A stretch of DNA of 64,000 nucleotides, from positions 62,001 to 126,000 of the forward strand of contig CANSEY010000005.1 in assembly GCA_947646015.1 (NCBI GenBank). The letters run 5' to 3'. The DNA is from an uncultured Bacteroides sp. (GTDB taxonomy: Bacteria; Bacteroidota; Bacteroidia; Bacteroidales; Bacteroidaceae). Each line of letters begins with the position of its first letter. Within the stretch, counting starts at the first letter, position 1. The position numbers and the translations under genes are program-made. The notes under the pieces are model-generated. The model searched no databases and was not told where the DNA came from. It was given only the letters and a program-made list of their open reading frames with translations. This document shows positions 50,297 to 59,092 of the stretch, in pieces.

Positions 50297-53144
50297 GCAC
50301 GCTTTTTCCATTGATCTTCTTATGTACCTGCACCTGAACTGAAATACGTTCACTCATTTCTTGTACATGGGAAATGACTCCGATTTTCCGTCCCTGCATC
50401 TGTAGCTGCTCCAAAGCTTCCATGGCTGTTCTCAGGCTGTCAGCATCCAACGAACCGAATCCTTCGTCGATAAACAAAGATTCTACTTTCAGATTATTGC
50501 TCGAAAGCGAAGATAAGCCCAATGCAAGTGCCAGTGAAATCAAGAAAGATTCACCTCCCGAAAGCGAATATACCGTACGTATCTCGTCACACATATCGCA
50601 ATCAATCACCTGAAGCGCCAGTGTATCGGGAACTTGCTGTAACTTATACCGTTTGGAAAGATAAGCCAGATGTTTGTTGGCATGAAGCAATAACAGATTT
50701 AAAGTATAACTTTGGGCTATGACTTTAAATTTAGCACCGTCGGCACTACCAATCAATTTATTCAATTTAGCCCAACGTACGGCAACTGCCTGTTTTTCGG
50801 TAAGTTCTTTGGTTATCTGCTCAAAGATTGTTTTATTCTTTGCCTGCTGCAACAGACATGCCTCCGCAGTCGATAACGTACGTTCCGTATTAAGATTATC
50901 TTCCTGCTGTTTCGCTATAGCCTGAGGAAGCTGTTCCGGAAATTCAATACCTTTCTGTTGCTCCCGAAGTTCTTCAATGACAACGGACAGTTGTTTCATT
51001 TCTCCTTGCAGGCCGGAAAGACGATTTTGTACTCCTTCCACTTGTTTACGAGCCCTTTCCAACGCCTCATTCAATTCTTTTTCTCTTCGGGCAACAGCAG
51101 CCTCAGCTTCGTCCGCACTCTTCCCTTTTAATAACAAAGAACGTTCCTGTCGGAGTGCATCCAACGCTTTAGCGATCACTTCGAATCTTTGTTGCTCATC
51201 AACAGCTGCTTTCTGTAAAATAGCCGACTGTTCTTTAGCGGCTGATACCTTTTGCGCAGCCAAACGACACTGTGAGACATTCTCACGCAGAGCATCACAG
51301 TGTGTCCGCAATTTCTTTATTTTCTCATCGTTCTGCTGCCATTCCGCATACAGATGCTGATAAGCTGAAATACGTTCCGCCAACTCATTTAACCGATTCT
51401 GTATATGTTCTTCCTCTCCAGCCGGCAATCCTTCTTGTTGTAAAACGGACAACTGTTCTTTTATCTGTACCCCAGTTGCCCTTTGATGGGTTAAATCTCG
51501 TTGCAGGACAATGCTGCGATTATTTATCTGCTGATAAGCAGACACTGCGGTATTATATTCCTGTTCCATATTCCGGTAAAGAGTATCCACTACCTCTTGT
51601 TCCCGATGATAAGGATGTGTCGTACTTCCACAAACCGGACAGGCCTCCCCTTCCTGCAACTGCTGACGCAATGCTTTCACATCCTTTCCTACCGCCATAC
51701 GGGCATTTTCATAAAGCCGCTGCAAAGCTTTAACTACAGCATCCTGCTCTGCCAACTGCTGTGTACAAGCAGTCACTTCCTTTTCCAGTTTCTCTATATC
51801 CTGCTTCGACTTCGATTGTTCTTCAGTCAATTTCTTTATATTCTGCAAGCGCGTCAGTTCTTTTTGAATTTTACCCTGCTCATCTACCAAAGAAGGATAA
51901 CCAAAAGAGTTTAACCGGCCAAGGCGTTCTTCATTCACCTTTGTCCATGTTTCCAATGTATCCTTTTCCTCATTAAGGATGACTTCAATCTGTTCCAGCT
52001 GCAGTGACTCCACATCCGTACGATTCAACAGACGACTCAAAGAATGATAGGAAATCCGTAACTGCTCTACTGCAGATGCAGATTTCTTATCCTGATCCGC
52101 CACCTGCTGACGGGCAGCCTGCAAAATTTGTTGCGACTGTATATACCCCGCCTGCTGCGACTGTATTTGTACATCCAGCTGACGTGCCTTTTTCAGATCC
52201 GGCTGTATCGCTTCCCACTGCGCTTTAAAATGAATCAGTCCTTCTTCCTGAACAACCAAAGCATCCTGTAGATTCTTTTGTTTATTCAGTTCCTCCTGCT
52301 CTTCCTGCTGCTTTTTCATCCAAAGAGCTTCCTGAATTTTCAATGAACGAACCACATTCAATTGCGCATTCAGTTCTGCCAGCAATTTAATCCCTGCCGC
52401 ACGTTTCTCAACCAACTGTTCTTTCTCATTTTGCAAGGTTAAAAGTTCTTCCTCCGGCAACAACTCAATCACACTCATCTTACTTTGAATCATTGCCACC
52501 TCTTCTTGTGCAGCCTTATTCCGGGCAAAAATCTCCTGGGAGATGCGGGAATAAACTCCTGTTCCCGTCAATTTCTCCAGTAGTTCCGCTTTCGCTGCCC
52601 CTCTGGATTTCAAAAAAGTTGCAAAGTCGTTTTGTGCCAGCAATACGGTACGGGTAAATTGCTCATACGTCAAACCGACCAACTCTACCAACTGTGCCAG
52701 CAATTCTTTCTTCGTTCCCTGAAATTCTTTTTCCGTATCCAAATCTTTCACTTCCAACACTTGAGGCTGTAAAGAACCACTCGCCTTATTCCTTGTCCGC
52801 CTGACCGACCACCGGGAACGATATCGATGTCCGTCCACTCCTTGAAAATCGACCTCCGCATATCCGTCACTCGTCCCCCGACGAAGCAGATTTCTCACAT
52901 CTGACTGATTGATCTGGTTATCTCCCACATCTGCCAGATTGATACTCTCCACCGAAGCCGCAAAACGGGGAGCCTTATCATATAATGCCAGACACAGAGC
53001 ATCCAACAAAGTCGACTTTCCCGCTCCTGTAGCACCGGAAATTGCAAATATACCAGCCGAAGATAACGGTTCCACCGTAAAATCTATTTCAACACTGCCT
53101 TCTATCGAAGTCAGATTCTTCAATCTTATTGCTATAATTTTCAT
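50280..53144 (-). CDS. sbcC: Exonuclease SbcC (Rad50-like ATPase)
   Basis: A 954-residue SMC-like ATPase that works with SbcD to cleave hairpin and blocked DNA ends. Walker A is GATGAGKSTLLDAL near residue 40. The protein has two long coiled-coil arms rich in Glu, Gln and Lys. The zinc hook at the apex is CPVCGSTTHP (near residue 502). The C-terminal signature is SGGESFLISLALALGLS and Walker B is SLFIDEGFGSLD. Length is normal. Its start overlaps the sbcD stop by 4 bp, and its end overlaps the metallophosphoesterase gene by 17 bp. Confidence 0.95.
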   Translation of the reverse strand: MKIIAIRLKNLTSIEGSVEIDFTVEPLSSAGIFAISGATGAGKSTLLDALCLALYDKAPRFAASVESINLADVGDNQINQSDVRNLLRRGTSDGYAEVDFQGVDGHRYRSRWSVRRTRNKASGSLQPQVLEVKDLDTEKEFQGTKKELLAQLVELVGLTYEQFTRTVLLAQNDFATFLKSRGAAKAELLEKLTGTGVYSRISQEIFARNKAAQEEVAMIQSKMSVIELLPEEELLTLQNEKEQLVEKRAAGIKLLAELNAQLNVVRSLKIQEALWMKKQQEEQEELNKQKNLQDALVVQEEGLIHFKAQWEAIQPDLKKARQLDVQIQSQQAGYIQSQQILQAARQQVADQDKKSASAVEQLRISYHSLSRLLNRTDVESLQLEQIEVILNEEKDTLETWTKVNEERLGRLNSFGYPSLVDEQGKIQKELTRLQNIKKLTEEQSKSKQDIEKLEKEVTACTQQLAEQDAVVKALQRLYENARMAVGKDVKALRQQLQEGEACPVCGSTTHPYHREQEVVDTLYRNMEQEYNTAVSAYQQINNRSIVLQRDLTHQRATGVQIKEQLSVLQQEGLPAGEEEHIQNRLNELAERISAYQHLYAEWQQNDEKIKKLRTHCDALRENVSQCRLAAQKVSAAKEQSAILQKAAVDEQQRFEVIAKALDALRQERSLLLKGKSADEAEAAVARREKELNEALERARKQVEGVQNRLSGLQGEMKQLSVVIEELREQQKGIEFPEQLPQAIAKQQEDNLNTERTLSTAEACLLQQAKNKTIFEQITKELTEKQAVAVRWAKLNKLIGSADGAKFKVIAQSYTLNLLLLHANKHLAYLSKRYKLQQVPDTLALQVIDCDMCDEIRTVYSLSGGESFLISLALALGLSSLSSNNLKVESLFIDEGFGSLDADSLRTAMEALEQLQMQGRKIGVISHVQEMSERISVQVQVHKKINGKSVLTVVG

Positions 53145-54391
53145 TCTCCTTCCTCCTCTTCTTTACGAGTTGCGGAAATATATGCTTCCTGGAATAAATC
53201 AGTCAGGTCGGCAGGCATTTCCGTCTGATAAACCTTTTCGAATGCAGATTGAGCAATCTGCAACGGAGACATTTCCTGCAATCCCTTTTTCCAGCCATCA
53301 GCCTCCTTTTCCACTCTTTCTTCCTGACGATAAGCAGAAACGATACGTGCCAGACGATATTTCTTACCAGCCAATGCCTCTTCTATTTCCTGACGAAGCA
53401 TAGGTTCCGGTTCTTCAAGCAAAACCTTGACTTCCAGATAAGGAGCTTCTCCATCCACCTCCGGTAAATCTCTTAATATTTCTATTATTTTTTCCGGTGA
53501 AGCAGCCTCTCCACCCGGCACACTGATAAGAGGTATGGATTGTGGACACTCTATCCTTCTGATATCAACCGCACAGCCTTCATCTAAAGTCACCATCACC
53601 ACTCCGTGATGATAATGCTTCTCGGCAAAAGACATAGGAATCGGACTTCCGGCATATCTTACATTCTCCCTGCCGGATACCCGCTGTGCTTTATGGATAT
53701 GTCCCAAAGCCGTATACGCTATCTTTTCCGAAAAAGTATCGGGTGATACACATTCCAAACCACCAATCACTGTCCGTTCGCTATAATCCTTCTCGGCAAT
53801 CTCTGATCCGGTAGCCTGTAAATGACCGACAGCAAGAATAGCCTGATTCGTTTCCCGGCGTGCCCACAATCTTTGCAAAAGTCGCGCATAAAGTTCTCGA
53901 ACTCCTTCCATATATGGATTTCCTTCTGTCTCCACTACCGGATAATCTCCCTGCCGCAAAAAAGGAACAGCCATACAAAGTACTTCTGCTTCCCCTTCTC
54001 TATTCTTCAATTCTATTGTCAAATGATCATAGTCAATCTCTCCGCCCTCCAATTTGCGCACTACCCCTCTGACTTCCGTCCGCATCGCCTGCAACAAAGG
54101 CAGAGGAGCTTCCAAACGCGCCGCAGAGTCATGATTACCGGCAACAATCACAATTTGCAGTTTCGGATTCTCCGCAGTCACCCGATAAATAAACTCATAA
54201 TATATGCGCTGAGACGCAGCAGAAGGATTGGAAACATCAAACACGTCTCCGGCTATAACCAATGCATCAATCTCGTTTTGTCGGATTTCTTCGGCCAGCC
54301 AATCAAGAAAAGCCTTATGTTCTTCCGCGCGGTCGTAACCAAAAAATGTCTGTCCTAAATGCCAATCGGCAGTATGTAGTATACGTATCAT
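53141..54391 (-). CDS. sbcD: Exonuclease SbcD (Mre11-like nuclease)
   Basis: A 416-residue calcineurin-type nuclease, partner of SbcC in double-strand DNA end processing. Metal-binding motifs are in order: HTADWHLGQTF, VIAGDVFDVSN, IVIVAGNHDSAAR, AVGHLQATG and YTALGHIHKAQR. The C-terminal capping region ends in an acidic run (ATRKEEEEGE). It is the first gene of the sbcDC operon with a 4-bp overlap. The start at 54391 keeps the conserved MIRILHTADWHLG. Confidence 0.95.
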   Translation of the reverse strand: MIRILHTADWHLGQTFFGYDRAEEHKAFLDWLAEEIRQNEIDALVIAGDVFDVSNPSAASQRIYYEFIYRVTAENPKLQIVIVAGNHDSAARLEAPLPLLQAMRTEVRGVVRKLEGGEIDYDHLTIELKNREGEAEVLCMAVPFLRQGDYPVVETEGNPYMEGVRELYARLLQRLWARRETNQAILAVGHLQATGSEIAEKDYSERTVIGGLECVSPDTFSEKIAYTALGHIHKAQRVSGRENVRYAGSPIPMSFAEKHYHHGVVMVTLDEGCAVDIRRIECPQSIPLISVPGGEAASPEKIIEILRDLPEVDGEAPYLEVKVLLEEPEPMLRQEIEEALAGKKYRLARIVSAYRQEERVEKEADGWKKGLQEMSPLQIAQSAFEKVYQTEMPADLTDLFQEAYISATRKEEEEGE

Positions 54392-54478
54392 ATCATTATC
54401 TGTCTATAACAGAAGACAAAAATAACATAATCGCAAAGATTATGTTGTATCCTACTGCTTTTTTTACCAATAATCATG

Positions 54479-54486
54479 TATCTTTG
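54479..54486 (+). promoter_or_regulatory. -7 element of the PlsC-type gene
   Basis: TATCTTTG matches the consensus and lies 24 bp before the ATG at 54511. It shows that an in-frame extension upstream to 54262, inside sbcD, is not part of the gene. Confidence 0.6.
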
Positions 54487-54510
54487 CATATATATAAAAA
54501 TAAACTCCCC

Positions 54511-55269
54511 ATGAAGATACTATATTATATTTATCAAATTTGTATTGCTTTACCTATCCTATTGGTATTGACTATTCTTACAGCGATTGTCACCATTGTA
54601 GGCTCTTTACTAGGAGGAGCTCATTTCTGGGGATACTATCCGGGCAAAATATGGTCACAACTCATCTGTCTTTTTCTGTTGATTCCTGTAAAGATTCACG
54701 GTCGTGAAAAATTACACGGGAAGACCTCTTATATCTTTGTGCCGAATCATCAGGGATCCTTCGATATTTTTCTTATTTATGGATTCATCGGAAGAAATTT
54801 CAAGTGGATGATGAAAAAAAGCCTGCGTAAGATACCATTTGTAGGAAAAGCATGTGAAAGTGCAGGACACATTTTTGTAGACCGGTCCGGTCCCAAAAAA
54901 GTACTGGAGACCATTCGGCAAGCAAAAGATTCGCTGAAAGACGGGGTATCCTTAGTCGTTTTTCCCGAAGGAGCACGTACTTTCACCGGACACATGGGAT
55001 ATTTCAAAAAAGGGGCGTTTCAATTGGCAGATGACTTGCAGCTGGCAGTTGTTCCCGTTACAATCGACGGTTCTTTTGAAATCCTGCCACGTACAGGCAA
55101 ATGGATACATCGCCATCGCATGATTCTGACCATTCATGACCCTATTCCTCCTAAAGGAAAAGGTATGGAAAACATAAAAGCTACTATGGCAGAGGCTTAT
55201 GCTGCTGTTGAGAGTGCACTTCCTGAAAAGCATAAAGGAATGATCACAAACGAAGACCAGGATCGGTAA
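54511..55269 (+). CDS. 1-acyl-sn-glycerol-3-phosphate acyltransferase (PlsC-type)
   Basis: A 252-residue membrane acyltransferase that makes phosphatidic acid. One N-terminal membrane helix pair (IALPILLVLTILTAIVTIVG) is followed by the catalytic HX4D, His80 to Asp85 (NHQGSFD), then GHIFVDRSG and the FPEGAR motif near residue 150. Length fits the PlsC family better than the shorter paralogue at 30524-31078, so this is the more likely housekeeping enzyme. It is monocistronic with its own -7 box and a hairpin after it. Confidence 0.9.
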   Translation: MKILYYIYQICIALPILLVLTILTAIVTIVGSLLGGAHFWGYYPGKIWSQLICLFLLIPVKIHGREKLHGKTSYIFVPNHQGSFDIFLIYGFIGRNFKWMMKKSLRKIPFVGKACESAGHIFVDRSGPKKVLETIRQAKDSLKDGVSLVVFPEGARTFTGHMGYFKKGAFQLADDLQLAVVPVTIDGSFEILPRTGKWIHRHRMILTIHDPIPPKGKGMENIKATMAEAYAAVESALPEKHKGMITNEDQDR

Positions 55270-55277
55270 GAAACGAA

Positions 55278-55305
55278 ATGCGGGGATACTCACGCACCCC
55301 CGCAT
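55278..55305. terminator. GC-rich hairpin after the PlsC-type gene
   Basis: An 8-bp stem (ATGCGGGG with CCCCGCAT) with a 12-nt loop lies 9 bp after the stop codon. There is no T tract on either side, so its strength as a terminator is uncertain. Confidence 0.5.
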
Positions 55306-55347
55306 ACCTAACCAGTCTTTATGCATTAATCTATTAAATCAAAAAGT

Positions 55348-55824
55348 CTATATATTATGTAGAAATCTTATTGTCTGGTTAGACATCATTTGCAATTCCT
55401 GGAATGTCAAAGCAAATCCTCTTCTTATTTCTTCTTCTAATCGCTCTAAAGAGAAGTACTCTGCTTTTATTCCATTGATTTTGCCTCTAAAATAATTATT
55501 GTATTGTTCATGCAATGTATCTGGAGTAACTAAACCTCCAAAACCATATTCCCCCACTACAATAACCGGTTTTCGTTGTAATACCCCTTCATAGGCTATA
55601 CCCCTTGCGCCAATGATAAGCCCAGCCTCATTTACAGCTTCACTTATCTCCTCGTCAGAAAAGATATATCTCACCTGATACTCTTGTATTGTATCTAATA
55701 GAATACTTACTCTCAATTTTGCACGGGGACAATCAATCCCGACTGCAATAGAAGAATTATATTCAATAGATTGCTGTTTGTCACCTTCCCAAGTGCCAAT
55801 AGCAACTGTATGATGACTATTCAT
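55348..55824 (-). CDS. Small unknown protein with GT-B-like C-terminal motif, possibly a fragment
   Basis: A 158-residue cytoplasmic protein. The stretch AGLIIGARGIAYEGVLQRKP followed by VIVVGEYGFGGLVTPDTLHEQY recalls the nucleotide-sugar-binding half of GT-B glycosyltransferases, where a G-x-x-x-x-E motif and a conserved loop bind the donor. No N-terminal half is present, and 158 residues is far short of a whole enzyme. It follows the DUF3244 gene by 29 bp, so it is co-transcribed. It may be a remnant or a small stand-alone domain; I do not assign a function. Confidence 0.55.
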   Translation of the reverse strand: MNSHHTVAIGTWEGDKQQSIEYNSSIAVGIDCPRAKLRVSILLDTIQEYQVRYIFSDEEISEAVNEAGLIIGARGIAYEGVLQRKPVIVVGEYGFGGLVTPDTLHEQYNNYFRGKINGIKAEYFSLERLEEEIRRGFALTFQELQMMSNQTIRFLHNI

Positions 55825-55853
55825 TATATAAAAGTTAAGGTCTAGTTCCTTAT

Positions 55854-56237
55854 TTACTCTATTACTAGTTCTCCGTATACGTATCCGCCTCCGGCGACTT
55901 TAAATTCTAGTTTATAAACGCCCGGAGCCCATCCTTCTATAGAGAAAGAAGTTGTTTGTCCAGGAGCCGTTACCTGACAGACTTCCTGTACTTGTCCATC
56001 CACTAGTATTTTCACTTCGCCCAAAGGAACTGTGAAAATGATTTCTACAATATTATCATCTGTAGAAACAGACGCACTAATAGGTATTACAGGAATAGAA
56101 CGACTTGTCGTAGTCGGAACTTCTCCTTTTAACACAAGAGGCAGTTTTCTCTCTACCCGTTCTGTACTCTCAATAGCGATCATATTCCCTGCAATAAATA
56201 ATGCAGCTAGAAAAGATAAAATAAAACGTACTTTCAT
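55854..56237 (-). CDS. DUF3244-domain secreted protein
   Basis: A 127-residue protein from the ATG at 56237 (a longer reading to 56309 would precede the promoter). A Sec signal peptide (LFIAGNMIAIES) is followed by a basic linker and an all-beta domain of the DUF3244 type at about 65-127: NIVEIIFTVPLGEVKILVDG and GWAPGVYKLEFKVAGGGYVY with LVIE. Such small beta-sandwich proteins are common in Bacteroides next to TPR/HTH regulators, as here (56403-58157). The function is unknown; adhesion or bound-ligand sensing are possible. Confidence 0.78.
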   Translation of the reverse strand: MKVRFILSFLAALFIAGNMIAIESTERVERKLPLVLKGEVPTTTSRSIPVIPISASVSTDDNIVEIIFTVPLGEVKILVDGQVQEVCQVTAPGQTTSFSIEGWAPGVYKLEFKVAGGGYVYGELVIE

Positions 56238-56261
56238 AATTATATTGCTTTTTTGTTTCGC

Positions 56262-56269
56262 CAAAAGTA
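56262..56269 (-). promoter_or_regulatory. -7 element of the DUF3244 gene
   Basis: The minus-strand TACTTTTG matches TAnnTTTG, 24 bp upstream of the ATG at 56237. Confidence 0.55.
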
Positions 56270-56402
56270 CGGTATGTATTCGAAAAAACAAAAAAATCAA
56301 CCCGGACAAATTACAAGAGGTTAATGAAAAGTAACAACCTATTAATCAACATATTATTAATTATCAATTTAACATTTACCCGGACAATCCATTTTTTATT
56401 TC

Positions 56403-58157
56403 TCAGAATTCCTTCAAAAAAAGGTCCAAATCATCTTGCGGAGAAATGCCTAATCGACCTTTAAGCCTGCCTTTTGCCCTCGTTACAGAATCAGAAGTAG
56501 TATGAAAGATACAACTTAGCTCTTCGTGACTCAAACCAAATTTAAGAAAACAGCAAATCTCAAGATCATGTTTAGTAAGAGTTGGAGCTCTTTCCAATAA
56601 ACGACTAACATAATTCCAATAAATCAAATCAAACAGACTAAATAACTTCTGACGCTCTTCATTAGAAAGTTTTCCTCTTAAGGTCCCCTCTTTTATTGCC
56701 AATAGAAGCCGAAATGCATGTATAAATGAGCCTGAAGATATACCAACATTTAATTCACCCCCCAGTTCTTTCAGATGTTCCGACAAAGTTTTATTCTGCA
56801 TGGTTAAAAGAACAATCTTTCCATTGAGTTCTCCTACTTTAGTACGATTTTCTTCTAACACCAGATTTTCCTTTAACACCTGATCTTTTGATATTTGAAT
56901 ATCCTCTATTTCCTGTTGGCATCGTTCTATTTCTTCTTCATTCTCTTGAATCTGTAATTCAATCTCGGCTATTTTCTTTTTGTTATTCCGATTTTTATAA
57001 TAATAATAACACATACATGCAACAACAAATAAAAAAGCAATCGTACCCCACAGAATAAAGTTCGTATATCGTACTTTCATTTGCAAATTATCATTCCGTA
57101 GTTTTTCATTCTCATATTTTTTCTGTAAGCTTGCTATTAACTCTCGTGAGTTAAGCTCCTCCATAGCATTAGTTATGGAATCTGCCAATTCATGATAAAC
57201 TATTGCCTCTTCAAAATTATCAATGTCTTTTTCCAAGAAATATAAACAATCGTATGCACTAATCTGTGTATATGCTTTAGAAGAGTTCGCACTCATCATT
57301 AAATATTTTCTAGCATTTTCTGTCTGCCCCATTTGCATATATAAATATCCTAAAGACAAACATTCCATATATTTCTTTTCTTCATCTGTTTCTTTTTCAT
57401 AAGCAGCTAAGAAATAACGTTCTGCTTCTGATAAATTTTGCATGGAGCGATACAATATACCTAATTCATGCAATATTGTAATTTCAGATAAATAATTCTT
57501 CTGTACTGCTATTTCTAATGCATTATTATAATATAAGGAACAGCTATCCCATTCAGACTTAAACAAATAAACTCTAGCAATATTCAAACTAGCACTAATA
57601 ACCGAAAGAGAATCCTTTAACTGCTTATATGTAGTAAGTGCTTCCCTAAAATTCGTCAAAGCATCATCGTACAAGTCCTGTTTTCGATTAATCATACCAA
57701 CCTCTTCTGCTATCAATGCCAACATTTTATGATCTTTAGTTCTTTCATAAATATCTTTAGCAGCAAGAAAAAATTTCAAGGCTTCTTCCTCCTTATCCAA
57801 TTCAAGCATAACTCTTCCATGATAAAATAGAGCCTTTGCATACATTACTGGGGAAGTCTGAGTTATTGTATAGTAATTCAAGGCTAATGCAATCAACGAA
57901 TCCGAACTAAACTTCATATAATTCTTATCCATTGCCTGCGTCATCAGAAGAGCATAAGTCGCCTGTGACTCGCCCCACAATTTTTCAGGTTCAGGAATAC
58001 CTTTTAATAGATTTAGAGCACTATCCGGACAGAGATCCATACACTTTTCCACTTTTGAAAAAGTCATGTTGAGAGCGTCCATATCTCTATGACAGGAAAC
58101 TATCAAAAAAGAAAGAATAAAGAAAAAAGCAATACGAATAGAAAAGGACGTTTTCAT
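56403..58157 (-). CDS. TPR-containing membrane-bound regulator with LuxR-like HTH
   Basis: A 584-residue protein with a lipoprotein-type signal (FLIVSCHRD). About residues 30-340 hold tetratricopeptide-like helix pairs (KALFYHGRVMLELDKEEEAL, SASLNIARVYLFKSEWDSC). One membrane helix (NFILWGTIAFLFVVACMCYY) is followed by a coiled coil (KKIAEIELQIQENEEEIERC) and a C-terminal HTH (LSHEELSCIFHTTSDSVTRA). The layout is that of the Bacteroides TPR-TM-HTH sensors found beside DUF3244 genes. It would sense outside the membrane and bind DNA directly. The ATG at 58178 is an alternative start. Confidence 0.8.
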   Translation of the reverse strand: MKTSFSIRIAFFFILSFLIVSCHRDMDALNMTFSKVEKCMDLCPDSALNLLKGIPEPEKLWGESQATYALLMTQAMDKNYMKFSSDSLIALALNYYTITQTSPVMYAKALFYHGRVMLELDKEEEALKFFLAAKDIYERTKDHKMLALIAEEVGMINRKQDLYDDALTNFREALTTYKQLKDSLSVISASLNIARVYLFKSEWDSCSLYYNNALEIAVQKNYLSEITILHELGILYRSMQNLSEAERYFLAAYEKETDEEKKYMECLSLGYLYMQMGQTENARKYLMMSANSSKAYTQISAYDCLYFLEKDIDNFEEAIVYHELADSITNAMEELNSRELIASLQKKYENEKLRNDNLQMKVRYTNFILWGTIAFLFVVACMCYYYYKNRNNKKKIAEIELQIQENEEEIERCQQEIEDIQISKDQVLKENLVLEENRTKVGELNGKIVLLTMQNKTLSEHLKELGGELNVGISSGSFIHAFRLLLAIKEGTLRGKLSNEERQKLFSLFDLIYWNYVSRLLERAPTLTKHDLEICCFLKFGLSHEELSCIFHTTSDSVTRAKGRLKGRLGISPQDDLDLFLKEF

Positions 58158-58160
58158 CTT

Positions 58161-58200
58161 ATCTTGAGTTTTATGCAAAAATACGCAAAAAACTCAAGAT
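58161..58200. terminator. Inverted repeat holding terminator and promoter
   Basis: A perfect 12-bp inverted repeat (ATCTTGAGTTTT with AAAACTCAAGAT) directly follows the stop of the DUF4369-type gene. Its loop carries a minus-strand -7 box, TATTTTTG (58176-58183), 18 bp before the start at 58157 of the TPR regulator. The same 40 bp thus appear to end one gene and start the next. Confidence 0.6.
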
Positions 58201-58935
58201 TTATTTCTTCGGACCTACATTTTGTTGCATCCGTTGATGTTCTTCTATCAACTGCATGTTCTCTTTGGCCTTCGTCAAGAACTCTCGCACCATCTTATTA
58301 CTCTTAAAAGAATAGGGAGCATCCTTTATTATATCATCTATTTGTGGAGTCATAATAGGATATGGCAAAGAGCTGCAAAGCATTATAAAGACATTAGGTC
58401 CTAATACATTTTCATAATTATCCGAGATGAAAGTCTTGACATATTGATTCATCGCTTTCATCAGTGAATCTCCTTCTGCAAGTAACTGTTCATGAACTTC
58501 TTCCAGATCAGCACCATCCATCACCATACGGGTTTCTTTTCTTTCCAGTTCACCGATACTTTCTTCCATTGCATTCTTCTTTGCAATAAAGTCATACAAT
58601 GCTGTGTTCAAAGGAGTTCCAACCGCTTTGAGATCGGTATTGCTAATAGTAATAACGATCTTGCCACTTTCCAACACAACCGGCATGACACTTTCGTCAT
58701 CCATATAAAGTGTTGTCATTTGTACAGAATCGATTTTCCCTTTCATTGAAAATGATCCATGTACTACCTCAGCCGAGTCCAGTTTTGTCCATTCTCCATC
58801 CCTCAAAGTCTTCAGATATAACATTTTTCCATCCAGACCATTTACTGAAGATGTTCCTTCTATCTTATACTTATGAGTACACGAAGCTAGAAAGGGAAGC
58901 AAAAGCACAAAAGGCAAAATCTTATTCACGTTCAT
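58201..58935 (-). CDS. DUF4369-type lipoprotein
   Basis: A 244-residue lipoprotein from the ATG at 58935 (lipobox LPFLASC, Cys19). The beta-rich N-terminal half (YKIEGTSSVNGLDGKMLYLK, VVHGSFSMKGKIDSV, MPVVLESGKIVITIS) is the DUF4369 domain that usually precedes a thioredoxin domain. Here no CxxC thioredoxin motif follows; the C-terminal half is helical (LERKETRMVMDGADLEEV, MVREFLTKAKENMQLIEEHQ). It resembles the reductase-less DUF4369 proteins of Bacteroidales. The function is unknown. The promoter is at 58957-58964. Confidence 0.75.
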   Translation of the reverse strand: MNVNKILPFVLLLPFLASCTHKYKIEGTSSVNGLDGKMLYLKTLRDGEWTKLDSAEVVHGSFSMKGKIDSVQMTTLYMDDESVMPVVLESGKIVITISNTDLKAVGTPLNTALYDFIAKKNAMEESIGELERKETRMVMDGADLEEVHEQLLAEGDSLMKAMNQYVKTFISDNYENVLGPNVFIMLCSSLPYPIMTPQIDDIIKDAPYSFKSNKMVREFLTKAKENMQLIEEHQRMQQNVGPKK

Positions 58936-58956
58936 TGTTTCATTAAATTCTGGGTA

Positions 58957-58964
58957 CAAAGGTA
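58957..58964 (-). promoter_or_regulatory. -7 element of the DUF4369-type gene
   Basis: The minus-strand TACCTTTG is a consensus match, 21 bp upstream of the ATG at 58935, which favours that start over 58959. Confidence 0.55.
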
Positions 58965-59079
58965 CAACTGATTCGGACTTAAAAGAAACATTTTATCAAT
59001 ATTTAAAACTTGTAAGACTCTTTTCTTTAATAATCCTTATAAACAGAGGTGGGAGATCATTTTTTTCATTTAGTTTATC

Positions 59080-59087
59080 TAAATTTG
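59080..59087 (+). promoter_or_regulatory. -7 element directly before the anSME start codon
   Basis: TAAATTTG ends 5 bp before the ATG at 59093, so the transcript may be leaderless or nearly so. Confidence 0.6.
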
Positions 59088-59092
59088 CAGTC

